Assembly: GCF_963675965.1 (NCBI RefSeq)
Contig: NZ_OY780935.1
Location: 623,501-687,500, forward strand
Direction of reading: 5' to 3'
Source: an uncultured Celeribacter sp.
GTDB taxonomy: Bacteria; Pseudomonadota; Alphaproteobacteria; Rhodobacterales; Rhodobacteraceae
DNA length: 64,000 nucleotides
Numbering within the stretch: position 1 is the stretch's first letter; each line of letters opens with the position of its first letter. The notes beneath the pieces are model-generated. The model was not told the origin of the DNA and searched no databases. It worked only from the letters and a program-made list of their open reading frames with translations. The position numbers were made by a program, and so were the translations under genes. Positions 1 through 9,626 of this stretch are shown piece after piece.

Positions 1-108
1 GCGTTTTTCTTTTTATCTGAGGCAGGAAAGAACAAAAACGCTGTGCGACCTATAAACGTTATGCGCGCATCGCACCGAAACTGTTTTTCTGCTTTAATGC
101 GCAACGTT

Positions 109-2325
109 TTAGCCGCGCGGTGCGGCGTCATCCACCGAAGCGCCGACATTGTACCGTGCTGTAAATGGCAGGGTCGCAACAATGGTGAAGCCCTGACCGT
201 CCTGCGACGTGATTACGACCCGCCCACCCACATCGGCGACCCGTCGGCGTAGATTGGCAAGCCCGTTGCCGCCCTCGCCGATGGATGGCACATCGATTGC
301 GCCAGCAGCTCCCTGAATGCGCCCCGTATCGCTCACGGTCACACGAAACTCTGCCTCGCCAATCTCAATCCTAACACGCACCAAGCCAGCACCGGAATGC
401 CGCGCGGCGTTGTGGACACTCTCACGTAACATGGACCGCAGCGCATGCGCCACACCTGGCGAAAGGCACTGGTCACTGTGATCATGCAACGCCCAATCGC
501 AGGCAATCGCTTGTGCATCGAGATATTCGGTGAGTTCCACCCGAAGGTCAGCCAGTATATCGCCAAAAGAGGATGTGCCACTGTCGCTATTACTGAGGAT
601 TTTCCGTATATCGGAGAAGGTTTCTCGGATCAGGTCATTCTTGTTTGCGACGTCGGATTGGCCAAGCGCGGTGGTCAGGCGAATGCCGATATTGTCATGC
701 ATATCACGGGTGATCCGCTCGCGCTCCTCATTCATGCCCGCAACGAAGGCCTGCCGCGCCTCGACCATCTGTGTCAGGATTGTCACGATATCCTGCGCTT
801 TTTGCGCGTCTCGCGTGGAAAACAACCGTCGTCCCAAATCTTTCCAACGCAATCGCACCTCTGCCAAGGGAGGTATCGCAGGAACAATCATCGCCGCGCC
901 CTCATCCTCAATACGGGTAACGGTCGCGCCCACAGCGGACATGGCATCGACCGACAGAGCAGAAAATTCACGTTGTAACAAATCGCGCCACAGGGTTTCC
1001 TGCTTTTGCCGGTCGCGCGTCAGGGCGATCCCGTCCGCGGCGCGAACAAGACTTGTGAGCGGCAGATTGTCCCTGCGCCTCGCAAACACCAAATCTTTCA
1101 ACGTGTCGCGCAACGGCAGGTATCCCATCGTCACAATCAACAGTGCGGCACCGAATGCCGGCTGGCGCTCCACAGACAACTCAAAGACCAGAAACGCGTC
1201 GAGCAAGATCAACACGAGCGCACCGCCGATGTAGAACATCAATTTGAAGGACCATTGTTCAAGGTCGAAGAACCGATACCGACGCACTGCAAGAGCAACA
1301 CCGCCGAAGACCAACAAAAAGAGCAAGAACGAATGCGCTTGCGAAACGTGAGACTCCAGCCCCAGAAGTGCGGGCAGTGTCGTCGTCACAACGAAGCCGC
1401 CCGCCCCCATGACGACGCCAAGCGCGACAACTTTCAGCGCCGCACGCGACACAGGGTCTTGGCGCGCCACAATCCATTGTGCCACCAAAGAAATCAGGAT
1501 CGCCGTCAGCGCCACGACAATCGGCCCATGCAGATAGATTGTAGGATTGCCGCCCTCCACCACGATCTCGCGCGCGAGCGGGAGGCAAAGCATCGGCAGC
1601 GGCAACCAACTCACCCAAGCGGGTGCAAGCTGTCGTGGATACCGCAAGAACAGTCCGACAAGTCCCGCCCCGAACAACAAGGCCCCCCCTGCATTCATTG
1701 GTGCGAGCACCTCATATGAACGCGCGGAAAGCGCCAACTCGCGGCCGCTGTACAGTGCCGCGGCAAAGGCTGAGACCTGTAACCCGATCCCTGTCAGGAA
1801 GAGGAAAATGTGGCTCAAGCGTTTCGGGTTCTGCGCCCAGATCCACCCGCCGATCATCACCCCCGCAACCCCGGTAATCAACTGCGCCCAAAATTCGAAG
1901 GGAAGGTCGGAGACGGGTCGCGTCGGATGCACTGCGACGGTCGTTTCCCCGTTTCGGCCATCACGGCTCCAATAGAGAACCACCGCACTATTGGACAGAA
2001 GCGAACGGACACGCCCCTGATCCTCGCGGAAGGCACGGATCAGCGCACCGTCATTGAGCTTGTCAGGCTCTTCGAGGAGGGTTTCGCCCGTAATGGCGAT
2101 CCGCGTCTCACCCGCCGCACCGATCGCAATCAACCGCGCCCCCGCCAGCGCTTCCAGTTCGGGGTCATCCACAGCCGAAATGACCAAGCCCCTGCCCTGT
2201 TCAGGAACAGAAAAGTCGAGCCCGAGAGACGGTTGAGACACCGCCAGCCAGAGCACGATGATCACGCTCGCCAAGACGCCAAGAAGCACGGTGACTGCAA
2301 GGGTCAGAGGGCTAAAAAGACGCAT
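109..2325 (-). CDS. membrane sensor histidine kinase, NarL/DegS-type (HisKA_3)
   Basis: This is a 738-residue sensor kinase. It starts with one membrane helix (about residues 8-28), followed by a short extracytoplasmic PDZ-like stretch and then roughly six more membrane helices up to about residue 420. The H-box is ERERITRDMHDNIG with the phospho-accepting His near residue 543. An HATPase_c domain follows, with the N-box RESVHNAARHS and glycine box GNGLANLRRR. This layout is known for kinases that phosphorylate LuxR-type response regulators. No regulator gene lies in the window, so it may sit beyond the left edge, downstream of this gene. The start ATG leaves a short lead before the first helix. 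The signal sensed cannot be read from the sequence. Confidence 0.9.
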   Translation of the reverse strand: MRLFSPLTLAVTVLLGVLASVIIVLWLAVSQPSLGLDFSVPEQGRGLVISAVDDPELEALAGARLIAIGAAGETRIAITGETLLEEPDKLNDGALIRAFREDQGRVRSLLSNSAVVLYWSRDGRNGETTVAVHPTRPVSDLPFEFWAQLITGVAGVMIGGWIWAQNPKRLSHIFLFLTGIGLQVSAFAAALYSGRELALSARSYEVLAPMNAGGALLFGAGLVGLFLRYPRQLAPAWVSWLPLPMLCLPLAREIVVEGGNPTIYLHGPIVVALTAILISLVAQWIVARQDPVSRAALKVVALGVVMGAGGFVVTTTLPALLGLESHVSQAHSFLLFLLVFGGVALAVRRYRFFDLEQWSFKLMFYIGGALVLILLDAFLVFELSVERQPAFGAALLIVTMGYLPLRDTLKDLVFARRRDNLPLTSLVRAADGIALTRDRQKQETLWRDLLQREFSALSVDAMSAVGATVTRIEDEGAAMIVPAIPPLAEVRLRWKDLGRRLFSTRDAQKAQDIVTILTQMVEARQAFVAGMNEERERITRDMHDNIGIRLTTALGQSDVANKNDLIRETFSDIRKILSNSDSGTSSFGDILADLRVELTEYLDAQAIACDWALHDHSDQCLSPGVAHALRSMLRESVHNAARHSGAGLVRVRIEIGEAEFRVTVSDTGRIQGAAGAIDVPSIGEGGNGLANLRRRVADVGGRVVITSQDGQGFTIVATLPFTARYNVGASVDDAAPRG

Positions 2326-2485
2326 AAGCGTCTCCGCACTCGCAGATCAGGTTTCGGGCGCGCGCCCGTGAAAAACTCGTCTTGGAGTTCGGAATTAGCA
2401 TAGTGTCGCCCCATCAAGCGATCGCATAAACGAATACCAATTTCCCTGCGTTTTCCTTATGCGTCAAGTGGGCGGGCCGCGCTAC

Positions 2486-2545
2486 ATTCGAACGAAAGGT
2501 CGCTTAAGTGAGCAACCGGAGCGGCACGAAAGCGTGACAGGTACA
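2486..2545 (+). mobile_element. right-end relic of an IS3-family element
   Basis: About 60 bp match the last transposase codons and right terminal repeat of the complete IS3 element at 21,208-22,438: a FER-KVA-like coding tail, then GGAGCGGCACGAAAGCGTGA and CAGGT. The relic at 8,720 carries nearly the same sequence, so both derive from one IS type. No transposase body remains here. Confidence 0.75.
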
Positions 2546-2711
2546 CCAAGCGACGATTTCGATCTGCAAGAAACCGTCTTGAAAGACCAGAAGTTGGTTT
2601 CGGATAGCGAATCAATCAAGGCAGTCCTGGGCAGGGAGCCATTTGGGGAGAGCGTAAAATTTCAGTCTGAGCTCAGATCGCCCAATTTCCCAGAGCTATA
2701 CACCGCTTACG

Positions 2712-2850
2712 GACGAAGTGTGTATGCGAATGATCACTGTGCCAGGAGGCGGCCCTATTGCCGCTCTCACATTCAAGGCTGCGGTCGATGATCCCAGCCG
2801 GTTTAAACGTTCTCGAACTGTGGCCGCACACTTCTGGCTTTCGAACTCAA
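2712..2850 (+). pseudogene. IS110-family transposase C-terminal fragment
   Basis: The reading frame near 2,718 encodes MRMITVPGGGPIAALTF and then DDPSRFKRSRTVAAHF. This matches the conserved C-terminal Transposase_20 signature of IS110 transposases (usual form TVPGVGPI..ALTF..AV.DPSRF.RSR). Similarity stops after about 45 residues, and no catalytic N-terminal domain is present. It is a dead fragment in a gap otherwise without genes (2,326-3,149). Confidence 0.7.
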
Positions 2851-3149
2851 CACAGACTGCGAAGAGAAGCATGACCCGGATAAGCGATCTCAGACATACA
2901 AAAGAAAGAAAATGAACTTGAGCCAGACATCCAATTAGAGAAGCTGGCTTTCGCTGCGACAGTAAGGCACAAGCGTTCAGCCGACAAAGTGGACATTCGC
3001 AACATCTCCGGACGAACAATGCAAAAACATATTAACTGTTTCCGCCCCGGGGAGTTGACTAAGGAAACACATGGCGGAAAATGGTGGACGCCTGCGTCGA
3101 GGCGATTGGGAAACACTCTTGTGTTGGGGGCGCAAACTGAAAGAGAGAT

Positions 3150-3782
3150 ATGGACTATTCTGACTTGATCAAAGCTTTCGGGGCGTTCTTCGCTATCATG
3201 AACCCCTTTGTGAACCTGCCGATCTTTCTTGCACTGACAGCAGGTTTCACCGTCGCACAGCAACGCACGGTGGCCGCGAAAATCACACTGTTTTCGGCAG
3301 TCATGTGTGCCGTACTCCTCTTTGCCGGGCAGAAGATCATCGGCTTTTTTGGCATCACCATTGATGAATTTCGCATCGCTGGTGGCGCCGTCCTGGCCCA
3401 TATTGCTTGGTCCATGCTGAACGGCGACAGTATAACGTCTCACCACGGAACAGAAAAAGAGCAGGACCACATGCAGGACCTCTCCGGTCTTGCTTTTTAC
3501 CCCATCACCTTTCCGATGATCGTTGGTCCGGGCACGATTGCGACCCTCATCATCTACGCAGGACATGCAAAGGACTTCGAAGGATTGATGGAAATCGGCG
3601 GGGTCGTTGCCGTCATTCTTGTAATGCTATTTGTCGTGCTGTTTTTCGCGTCGTTCTTTGGAAAAGTCCTCACCGACACAATGCGTGTTATCATGACGCG
3701 CCTCATGGGTATGATATTGCTCGCAATATCGGTTGAAATGATCGTTGCGGGCACGAAAGCCGTTTTCCCGGGCCTGGCATAA
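3150..3782 (+). CDS. MarC family integral membrane protein
   Basis: This is a 210-residue, six-helix membrane protein of usual MarC length. It opens with the family signature FFAIMNPFVNLPIFLALT and repeats a related motif in its second half (FPMIVGPGTIATLI). MarC-family proteins were once linked to multiple antibiotic resistance and are listed as possible amino-acid or small-solute exporters. The true substrate is unknown. The start ATG has a purine-rich upstream stretch (GAAAGAGAGAT). The gene appears to be transcribed alone. Confidence 0.9.
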   Translation: MDYSDLIKAFGAFFAIMNPFVNLPIFLALTAGFTVAQQRTVAAKITLFSAVMCAVLLFAGQKIIGFFGITIDEFRIAGGAVLAHIAWSMLNGDSITSHHGTEKEQDHMQDLSGLAFYPITFPMIVGPGTIATLIIYAGHAKDFEGLMEIGGVVAVILVMLFVVLFFASFFGKVLTDTMRVIMTRLMGMILLAISVEMIVAGTKAVFPGLA

Positions 3783-4065
3783 GCAAATACACACGGAGCT
3801 GCTCAATCCGAACAATCATGCATGATCTGAAAAGCACAAGCGATTTCAATGCTTGGAATGCCGACCGTTGCCGTTCGATGGGTTTATGACCGTTGTGTCT
3901 CTGGGACCGTGCGGCCATGCAGCAGGTCCGGCAGCCGCGCTTGACAGGTTGTCATAGGCCAGAGAATAAGCGCAGTATCAGCGCATGTACATCATTCCAC
4001 TCTGGCGAAACGTGTATAGGATCACTGCCCGTCGTCAGTGACATTGCCTTTACGGAGACCGCGAC

Positions 4066-5499
4066 ATGGCAATATTCCTGCTCACGCTTCATGTGGTGCT
4101 CGTGATCGGCTTCACACTCCGCATCCTGCTGCGGGATGATCTTTCACCGCAGACGCGTCTGGCGTGGTTTATTGTTCTTGTGGTGCTGCCCTATGCCGGA
4201 AGCGTCTTCTATTTCCTGTTTGGCGAAATCGACATAGGTCACCATGCAAACAAACGCCACAAGGAGGTTTGTGACCAAATCCGCGCTAGAGCCGCTCACC
4301 TCATGGGGCGACCGGAGGACACGGAACGGCTGATCGATCCGCTTTACAGGCCAGCCTTTCAATATGCGGCTTCAATCAATGGATTTCAGGCGATTGCAGG
4401 AAACCGGGCTGAGCTGATGACCGACGCTGCGGCCACAAACGCGCATCTCATCGCCGATATCGACGCGGCGCAAAGCCATGTCCACGTGCTTTATTACATC
4501 TGGCTCGACGACAGGACCGGCAGGGCTGTCGCGCAGGCTCTGATCCGTGCGGCGCAGCGCGGTGTTACCTGCCGCGCCATGGCCGATGGCCTCGGTTCGC
4601 GGGCCTTGATCAAGTCGCCCCTCTGGCAGCGGATGAAGGATGCTGGCGTGCAGTTAGCTGTGGCCCTGCCTTATGGGAATCTGTTCCGCACGGTGCTGAC
4701 CAGTCGCATAGACCTGCGCAATCACCGCAAGATCACGGTGATCGACAGCAAGATCACCTATTGCGGCAGTCGGAACTCTGCTGATCCGGAATTTCTCGTC
4801 AAAGCCAAATATGCCCCTTGGGTGGACATCATGCTGCGGTTTGAGGGATCCATTGTGGCGCAGAACGAACTGCTGTTTCTCAGCGACTGGATGCAGGCCA
4901 CGCGGGACACACTTGACGGCTTTACGCTAACGGCAAGCCCGATCGCTGGGGGATTTCCCGCGCAGGTGATGGGGGATGGCCCGACCGAACGTCGGGGTGC
5001 GACACCGCAGCTTTTTTCAATCCTCATCGCCTGTGCACAGCATAGTTTGACGCTCTCCACCCCATATTTCGTACCAGATGCGACCGTTCTGGAAGCCCTG
5101 TGTTCCGCCGCTCATCGCGGGGTCAAGGTGACGCTCATCTTTCCCAAGGTGAACGACAGCTGGGTCGTCGCCGCAGCAAGCCGAAGCTACTACCGAAAGT
5201 TGCTGTCTGCCGGCTGTCAGATTCATGAATTCGAGGGCGGCCTGCTGCATGCAAAGACGCTGACGCTGGATGACAAGGTCACCCTTGTGGGATCGTCAAA
5301 CCTCGATCTTCGCAGCTTTGACCTCAACTACGAGAATAACATTCTTCTGCAGGATAGTGGGGTGACCCGTGCCGTGTGCGACCGTCAGGCAGACTATGTC
5401 GCGCGCTCTGTGCCCGTGACGCTCAATCTCGTGACCGCGTGGCCATGGTACAGGCGCATCTGGAATAACGTGATTGCCACGATTGGTCCCGTCCTTTAG
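4066..5499 (+). CDS. cls: cardiolipin synthase (phospholipase D superfamily)
   Basis: The 477-residue product has two N-terminal membrane helices (PLDc_N region) and two complete HKD motifs. These are HRKITVIDSKITYCGSRN in the middle and HAKTLTLDDKVTLVGSSN near the C terminus, each giving HxKx4Dx6GSxN. Such enzymes condense two phosphatidylglycerol molecules into cardiolipin and glycerol at the inner membrane. The length fits bacterial ClsA-type enzymes (about 480 residues). GGAG precedes the ATG by 8-9 bases. A monocistronic gene is likely, because the neighbours are more than 280 bp away. Confidence 0.92.
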   Translation: MAIFLLTLHVVLVIGFTLRILLRDDLSPQTRLAWFIVLVVLPYAGSVFYFLFGEIDIGHHANKRHKEVCDQIRARAAHLMGRPEDTERLIDPLYRPAFQYAASINGFQAIAGNRAELMTDAAATNAHLIADIDAAQSHVHVLYYIWLDDRTGRAVAQALIRAAQRGVTCRAMADGLGSRALIKSPLWQRMKDAGVQLAVALPYGNLFRTVLTSRIDLRNHRKITVIDSKITYCGSRNSADPEFLVKAKYAPWVDIMLRFEGSIVAQNELLFLSDWMQATRDTLDGFTLTASPIAGGFPAQVMGDGPTERRGATPQLFSILIACAQHSLTLSTPYFVPDATVLEALCSAAHRGVKVTLIFPKVNDSWVVAAASRSYYRKLLSAGCQIHEFEGGLLHAKTLTLDDKVTLVGSSNLDLRSFDLNYENNILLQDSGVTRAVCDRQADYVARSVPVTLNLVTAWPWYRRIWNNVIATIGPVL

Positions 5500-5956
5500 T
5501 CGACGCGGTTTCTCTTGGTCTGGGGCCCGGATTGCCAGAGGGCAAACTGATGACCTGGGCAAAGATACAGGGATGGCTGATACATCTACACCCCGACACG
5601 AAGTGCCGCTTTCCAATCCGGCCGCCGACTTCGGCGATGGCGCAGTGCGAAAATCTCAAATAGAGGGCGCCCTTGGCGCCAGTCTGCCACCTCTCTCACC
5701 GCCCTTTTCGTCCGCGCCATGTGAATTTGATTGCTGCGAGATTTTGCGGACACAGCAAATGGCCGACCTGCTGAAACGCACTAAAGCAACTGATAGGCAT
5801 CGGCTATGGGATCCGCTTGCGCCAGCGGTTCTTCCCCCTTTCTTCCCGCCCCGCCATTAGAAAATGGCCTCAACGTCGACAACCTTTCCCCGCTCCATGA
5901 AACAAAACTCCGGTTCAGCGCTGCCATCACCGCCAACGGGGTCGCGAACTTGCTAC
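5500..5956. other. intergenic, no gene seen
   Basis: This 457-bp stretch lies between convergent genes. Open frames on both strands lack a ribosome-binding site, a family signature or protein-like composition. I see no strong hairpin or IS end. Confidence 0.5.
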
Positions 5957-6484
5957 TCAGCTCTCCCATTCCTGGCGAAGCAGAGCGTATTGCATAGTGT
6001 TCTCGTAAATCGGCTGTCCGGCATCGTCATTCCGAAAGGATACGTAATCAAGAAACAGTCCCTCTTTCCGCATGCCCAACCGCTCGCAGAGCTTTTGCGA
6101 TGGGTGGTTATGGTCCTCCACGTAAGCGTAAAGACGGCGTGCGCGCAGATTATCGAACAGGTGAGCGAAGAGCGCGCGCGCAGCTTCAAGCGCATAGCCT
6201 TGCCCAGCGTACGCCGGAGCGAAATTCCACCCGACCGAGACCGTGTCCTCCTCAAAATGCGCGAACAAATCTCCGATTAGTTGATCGGTGTCCTTGAGGC
6301 TGACGGCGATCTGTTCGTCATCTTCGCTGCGCTTTGCGGCTTCGATAACGGCAGCATCCATGTCCTGAAGGGTCAGCGACAGGAAGCAACTTGCGACCGG
6401 TGCCTCCAGATAGGCGAAAAGGCGGCCCGCGTCTTCGCGGCGAAAGTTCCTGAGGATAAGGCGGTCAGTTTCAATCGGTGTCAC
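5957..6484 (-). CDS. GNAT family N-acetyltransferase (RimJ/RimL-like)
   Basis: The 175-residue protein begins TPIETDRLILRNFRREDA, the usual opening of RimJ/RimL-type GNAT enzymes. It carries a core near YAGQGYALEAARALFAHLF that corresponds to the acetyl-CoA-binding loop (Q/RxxGxG/A), then RLYAYVEDHNHPSQKLCERLGM. These enzymes move an acetyl group from acetyl-CoA to amines, and the substrate cannot be told. The start is GTG at 6,484. It lies 32 bp downstream of the MFS exporter on the same strand, so both may share a transcript. Confidence 0.85.
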   Translation of the reverse strand: MTPIETDRLILRNFRREDAGRLFAYLEAPVASCFLSLTLQDMDAAVIEAAKRSEDDEQIAVSLKDTDQLIGDLFAHFEEDTVSVGWNFAPAYAGQGYALEAARALFAHLFDNLRARRLYAYVEDHNHPSQKLCERLGMRKEGLFLDYVSFRNDDAGQPIYENTMQYALLRQEWES

Positions 6485-6516
6485 GGGCGCAGGCTTTCGG
6501 CTGTGATGGCAAAGGA

Positions 6517-8040
6517 TCAGTGGTTCGTGGCGCGGGTGTCGTGGCGCGGACCGGCAAGCGCGATGAAGACCACGATCGCCAATGCCATGATCACGACCGC
6601 CGCGATGGTCAGCAGATCGGTATGGGTCTGGGTGAATGCGGCCTTGCCCGCTGAAATCAGCGCCGCGCTCTGGTCATCGGCCAGCCTTGCGGCGACGATA
6701 TAGGTGTCCCCGATACTGCGGGCGGCCTCGGCGGCCAGTTCTGGGGAAAGGCGCGCAGGCAACTCTATGGCGCGGGAAAAGCTACTGGTCATGAAAACGC
6801 CGAAAAAGGTGATGCCGAGACCTGTTCCCAGCTCATACCCCGTCGCCTCCAGCGAACCTGCCGCGCCGCCGTTCTCGGCTTTCACTGCGCCCATGATCGC
6901 GATCGAGGAGGCCGTCAGCCCGATGCTGAGGGCCAGCCCCAGCATGGCCAAGGCCAGCGGCACATGCAGGCCGGGATCATGGAAATCCTGCCGCGCCAGA
7001 AACACCAGGGTAAACGCGGCGATCGCAAGGGACAGGCTGGCTACGCGGCGTAGGCCGAAACGGTTTGAGAGCCACCCAGCAATTGGCCCCCCAACGCCCG
7101 CGGCCGCCATGATCGGGATCATGAACAGACCAGCCTGCAGCGGCGTCTTGCCCAGAACGTATTGCAGTTCCTGTGCCAGGGTCAGCTCGACGCCGGCCAA
7201 GGCACCAGAGGCGACCAGCGCCATCAGCAGTCCGGCAAAGATAGCCGGATGCGACAACAGAGACAGGTCCAGCATAGGCTCCGGGGCCTGCAACTGAGCG
7301 CGCACGAAAAGCGCCAGCACGGCCACTCCAAAGCCGATCACACCGGCGATGACCGGCAGCGTGTGCTTTGCCCCGAAACCTGCCTTGATGCCATAAACGA
7401 TCGCGATCAAGCCGATGATCAGCAGCAGCGCCTGACCAATAGGCCAGGCACCTGGCGTGGTCCGCTCGACCCGCGGCAACAGCAGATAGCAGGCCGGCGC
7501 CACGACCAGCATCACCGGCACATTGATCAAAAAGGCTGACCCCCACCAGAAATGCTCCAGAAGCGCCCCGCCGATCAGCGGCCCGACCGCCGCCCCCGCT
7601 GCTCCGACCGTGCCCCAAAGGCCAAGCGCCATGGCACGTTCGTTCGGGTCGTCGAAAGTCTTGCGGATCAGGCCTAGGACGCACGGCAGGATCATAGACC
7701 CTCCAAGCGCCAAAACCACGCGCGCTGCGATCAACTCAGGCCCATTTCGAGCAAATGCGGCACAGGCCGAAGCGGCGGCAAAGACAATCAACCCCGTCAT
7801 CAAGATTCGACGGTTGCCGACCCGATCCGACAGAGTGCCCATCGGCACCAGCAGGCCCGCCATCAGCAAGGGATAGATGTCGATGATCCACAGGACCTCG
7901 GTCGCTGATGCATTCAGCGCCTGCGTTAAGCGTGGCACCGCAACATGTAGGATAGTCATGTCCAGAACGACCGGCAAAAAGGCCAACATGACCGCCAGCA
8001 AGACAAGCCAGCGCTTGGGATCGGGGCGTAGGGCGGACAT
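6517..8040 (-). CDS. MFS multidrug efflux transporter, DHA2 (SmvA/QacA-like)
   Basis: The 507-residue membrane protein has the length and roughly 14 helices of the DHA2 drug:proton antiporters. Motif A-like GTLSDRVGNRRILMTG follows helix 2, and the family sequence LDMTILHVAVPRL lies in helix 1. SmvA/QacA relatives expel quaternary ammonium compounds and dyes. The gene is divergent from a TetR repressor with a palindrome between them, the standard arrangement for a drug-induced exporter. The following GNAT gene may be cotranscribed. Confidence 0.88.
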   Translation of the reverse strand: MSALRPDPKRWLVLLAVMLAFLPVVLDMTILHVAVPRLTQALNASATEVLWIIDIYPLLMAGLLVPMGTLSDRVGNRRILMTGLIVFAAASACAAFARNGPELIAARVVLALGGSMILPCVLGLIRKTFDDPNERAMALGLWGTVGAAGAAVGPLIGGALLEHFWWGSAFLINVPVMLVVAPACYLLLPRVERTTPGAWPIGQALLLIIGLIAIVYGIKAGFGAKHTLPVIAGVIGFGVAVLALFVRAQLQAPEPMLDLSLLSHPAIFAGLLMALVASGALAGVELTLAQELQYVLGKTPLQAGLFMIPIMAAAGVGGPIAGWLSNRFGLRRVASLSLAIAAFTLVFLARQDFHDPGLHVPLALAMLGLALSIGLTASSIAIMGAVKAENGGAAGSLEATGYELGTGLGITFFGVFMTSSFSRAIELPARLSPELAAEAARSIGDTYIVAARLADDQSAALISAGKAAFTQTHTDLLTIAAVVIMALAIVVFIALAGPRHDTRATNH

Positions 8041-8077
8041 AGATCACCTGGTGTTTTCGTTGCAGTAGACGATATAA

Positions 8078-8089
8078 ATACGTGCGTAT
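8078..8089. promoter_or_regulatory. candidate TetR operator in divergent promoter
   Basis: The palindrome ATACG-TG-CGTAT lies centrally between the divergent exporter (start 8,040) and TetR gene (start 8,119). It is a plausible operator controlling both. The arms are short, so this is inference from position and symmetry. Confidence 0.45.
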
Positions 8090-8118
8090 GGATTTCAATA
8101 TGCAAGAAGGAAGACGGA

Positions 8119-8664
8119 ATGGGCCGAAAACCGACCATCTCGCGCGACGGGCTGCTGGACGTAGCAGAAGAGATCGTACGCAGCCGTGGAGGCAGCGCGC
8201 TGACCGTCGGCGCGCTGGCCCAGGCCGCCGGCATCTCAAAAGGCGGGGTACAATACTCCTTTGCCAGCAAGGACGCGATCATTCGCGGGCTGATAGAGCG
8301 CTGGACCAGCCAGTTCGATGCACTTCTGGGCGATCAGCACGACGAAGATCCGGTCCGTTTCGTCCACCGCTACATCGCCGCGACACGCGCCTCGCACGAG
8401 GCGATGAACGCAAAGATGGCAGCGCTTCTGGTGAGCTATCTCGAGGATCCCGCAAACCTTAAGGAAACCCGCAAGTGGTATCAGGGCATCTTCGCGCGCT
8501 TGGCCGGGGATGGACCCGAGGCCCGCGCCACACGGGTCGCCTTTCTGGCGGTCGAGGGTCTGTTCCTGATGCGGATCAACGGCATTGATGCGGATGGAAA
8601 CTGGAAAAGACTTTTGGATGATGTGGAGGCGGTATTGCGAAAATTGGCCGTGACAGAAATCTAA
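8119..8664 (+). CDS. TetR/AcrR family transcriptional repressor
   Basis: The 181-residue regulator has an N-terminal helix-turn-helix (residues about 8-55: ISRDGLLDVAEEIV, then LTVGALAQAAGISKGGVQYSF). Its C-terminal ligand domain is of the TetR_C type found next to DHA2 exporters. It is divergent from the SmvA-like transporter and probably represses it and itself. The ATG at 8,119 has GGAAGACGGA just upstream. Confidence 0.88.
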   Translation: MGRKPTISRDGLLDVAEEIVRSRGGSALTVGALAQAAGISKGGVQYSFASKDAIIRGLIERWTSQFDALLGDQHDEDPVRFVHRYIAATRASHEAMNAKMAALLVSYLEDPANLKETRKWYQGIFARLAGDGPEARATRVAFLAVEGLFLMRINGIDADGNWKRLLDDVEAVLRKLAVTEI

Positions 8665-8719
8665 TCAACACGCTGGACCGGCTTGAAGTCACCTACTGTA
8701 AGATCGGTCATTTCCAGAT

Positions 8720-9007
8720 TGGACGTTTCACGCTTTCGTGTCGCTCCTGTTGCTCACTTAAGCGACCTTTCGCTCGAAGGCCAAAGGGCTTTTCCAGCCC
8801 AATGCTGAGTGCCTTCGACAAGGATTGTAGAAGCCGTTGATGTATTGGAAGATGGCCATCTCGACTTACCACTTGGTTGCCCATGGCCACCCCCAGATTA
8901 GCTCGGCCTTGATCGTTTTGAAGAAGGTTTCGACGGCAGCGTTGTCGTAACAGCTTCCCCTGCCGCTCATCGATACTTGGAATCCGTGCTGGCGCAGGAG
9001 CTTATGG
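8720..9007 (-). pseudogene. IS3-family OrfB 3' remnant
   Basis: Read on the minus strand, the stretch encodes SMSGRGSCYDNAAVETFFKT, then FQYINGFYNPCRRHSALGWK, and ends at a right terminal repeat beginning TGGACGTTTCACG. These are the DDE-region and C-terminal signatures of IS3 OrfB. A small deletion after WPWAT brings a frameshift and stop, and the first two thirds of OrfB and all of OrfA are gone. It is a dead remnant of the same IS type as the relic at 2,486. Confidence 0.85.
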
Positions 9008-9020
9008 TTGTAAAAGCAAA

Positions 9021-9044
9021 GCGGCAGAGACATTGCTCTGCCGC
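9021..9044 (-). terminator. terminator of the cold-shock operon
   Basis: A perfect 9-bp stem (GCGGCAGAG / CTCTGCCGC) encloses a 6-base loop. On the minus strand it is followed by CTTTGCTTTT, consistent with intrinsic termination of the leftward operon that begins at the cold-shock gene. Confidence 0.6.
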
Positions 9045-9153
9045 CTCACCTTCCGGCGGTGCATCAACGAATGCTGATCAGCTCTATTGGAACCTGATCG
9101 CGCTCAGTTGGTCCACCGAAAGCGCATCTTCAATACATTATAAGGAGATGACG

Positions 9154-9312
9154 TTATTCTTGGATGTCTTGCGGCAAAGCTTGCCGCGTGTCCGTCGTCT
9201 TTTCCGCCGCAAGGTGTTCAAAAAAATGATGCCAGCCGAGATCAGATTTCTTCTTTTGAGTAATGGTCATCATCGCAGAGGTCTCACCTGCGGATGTCTT
9301 TCTGAGTGTCAT
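9154..9312 (-). CDS. 52-residue hypothetical protein downstream of cold-shock gene
   Basis: A small frame on the minus strand starts ATG at 9,312 after GGAGGGCCAAAC, a good ribosome-binding site, and ends TAA at 9,154. The product is basic and contains KKKSDLGWHHFFEHL. No family is recognised. It is the last gene before the terminator at 9,021-9,044 and follows the 64-residue gene and csp gene in the same direction, so it is probably cotranscribed with them. Support rests on the ribosome-binding site and operon position. Confidence 0.5.
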   Translation of the reverse strand: MTLRKTSAGETSAMMTITQKKKSDLGWHHFFEHLAAEKTTDTRQALPQDIQE

Positions 9313-9375
9313 GTTTGGCCCTCCATCGTATTCCGAAAATATCCCGGAATTTCATCTTGAGCCCATGAAATCGGC

Positions 9376-9570
9376 TCAAGTGCTTTTCTTGTCGACGGCA
9401 AGCGCGTCGCGTGCCAATCGTGCGGCCTTGAGGCTGGCCGTAAGGTCAGCGCGTCGCGCCACCTCTGTTTCTGTGATCTCCCGGGCCGCCGCAGCCGTTC
9501 GGTCATGCGGCGTGGCCGGTTTGGTCGCCGTTTGTCGAAACAGGGCATTGGCCTTGTCTTTATGGAGCAT
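9376..9570 (-). CDS. 64-residue hypothetical protein, cold-shock operon
   Basis: The frame starts at 9,570 behind a strong AAGGAGG 5 bases upstream. It encodes an alanine-, arginine- and lysine-rich, probably helical protein (MLHKDKANALFRQ, then TAAAAREITETEVARRADL). It lies 56 bp downstream of the cold-shock gene on the same strand. I cannot assign a function. Its place in the operon suggests a role in cold or stress adaptation, which is inference only. Confidence 0.6.
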   Translation of the reverse strand: MLHKDKANALFRQTATKPATPHDRTAAAAREITETEVARRADLTASLKAARLARDALAVDKKST

Positions 9571-9626
9571 AAAGCCTCCTTAGTCGTGGGACCCGGCGAT
9601 AAACGCCGGATCCAAAACCGGTCAGA

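Noticed and set aside
1006..2403. Long plus-strand frames opposite the sensor kinase
   Set aside because: They are shadows of high-GC coding sequence; the composition is Arg/His-rich without domain signatures.
8977..9360. 127-residue plus-strand frame
   Set aside because: It crosses the IS3 relic, the terminator hairpin and the antisense of the 52-residue gene, and has no ribosome-binding site.
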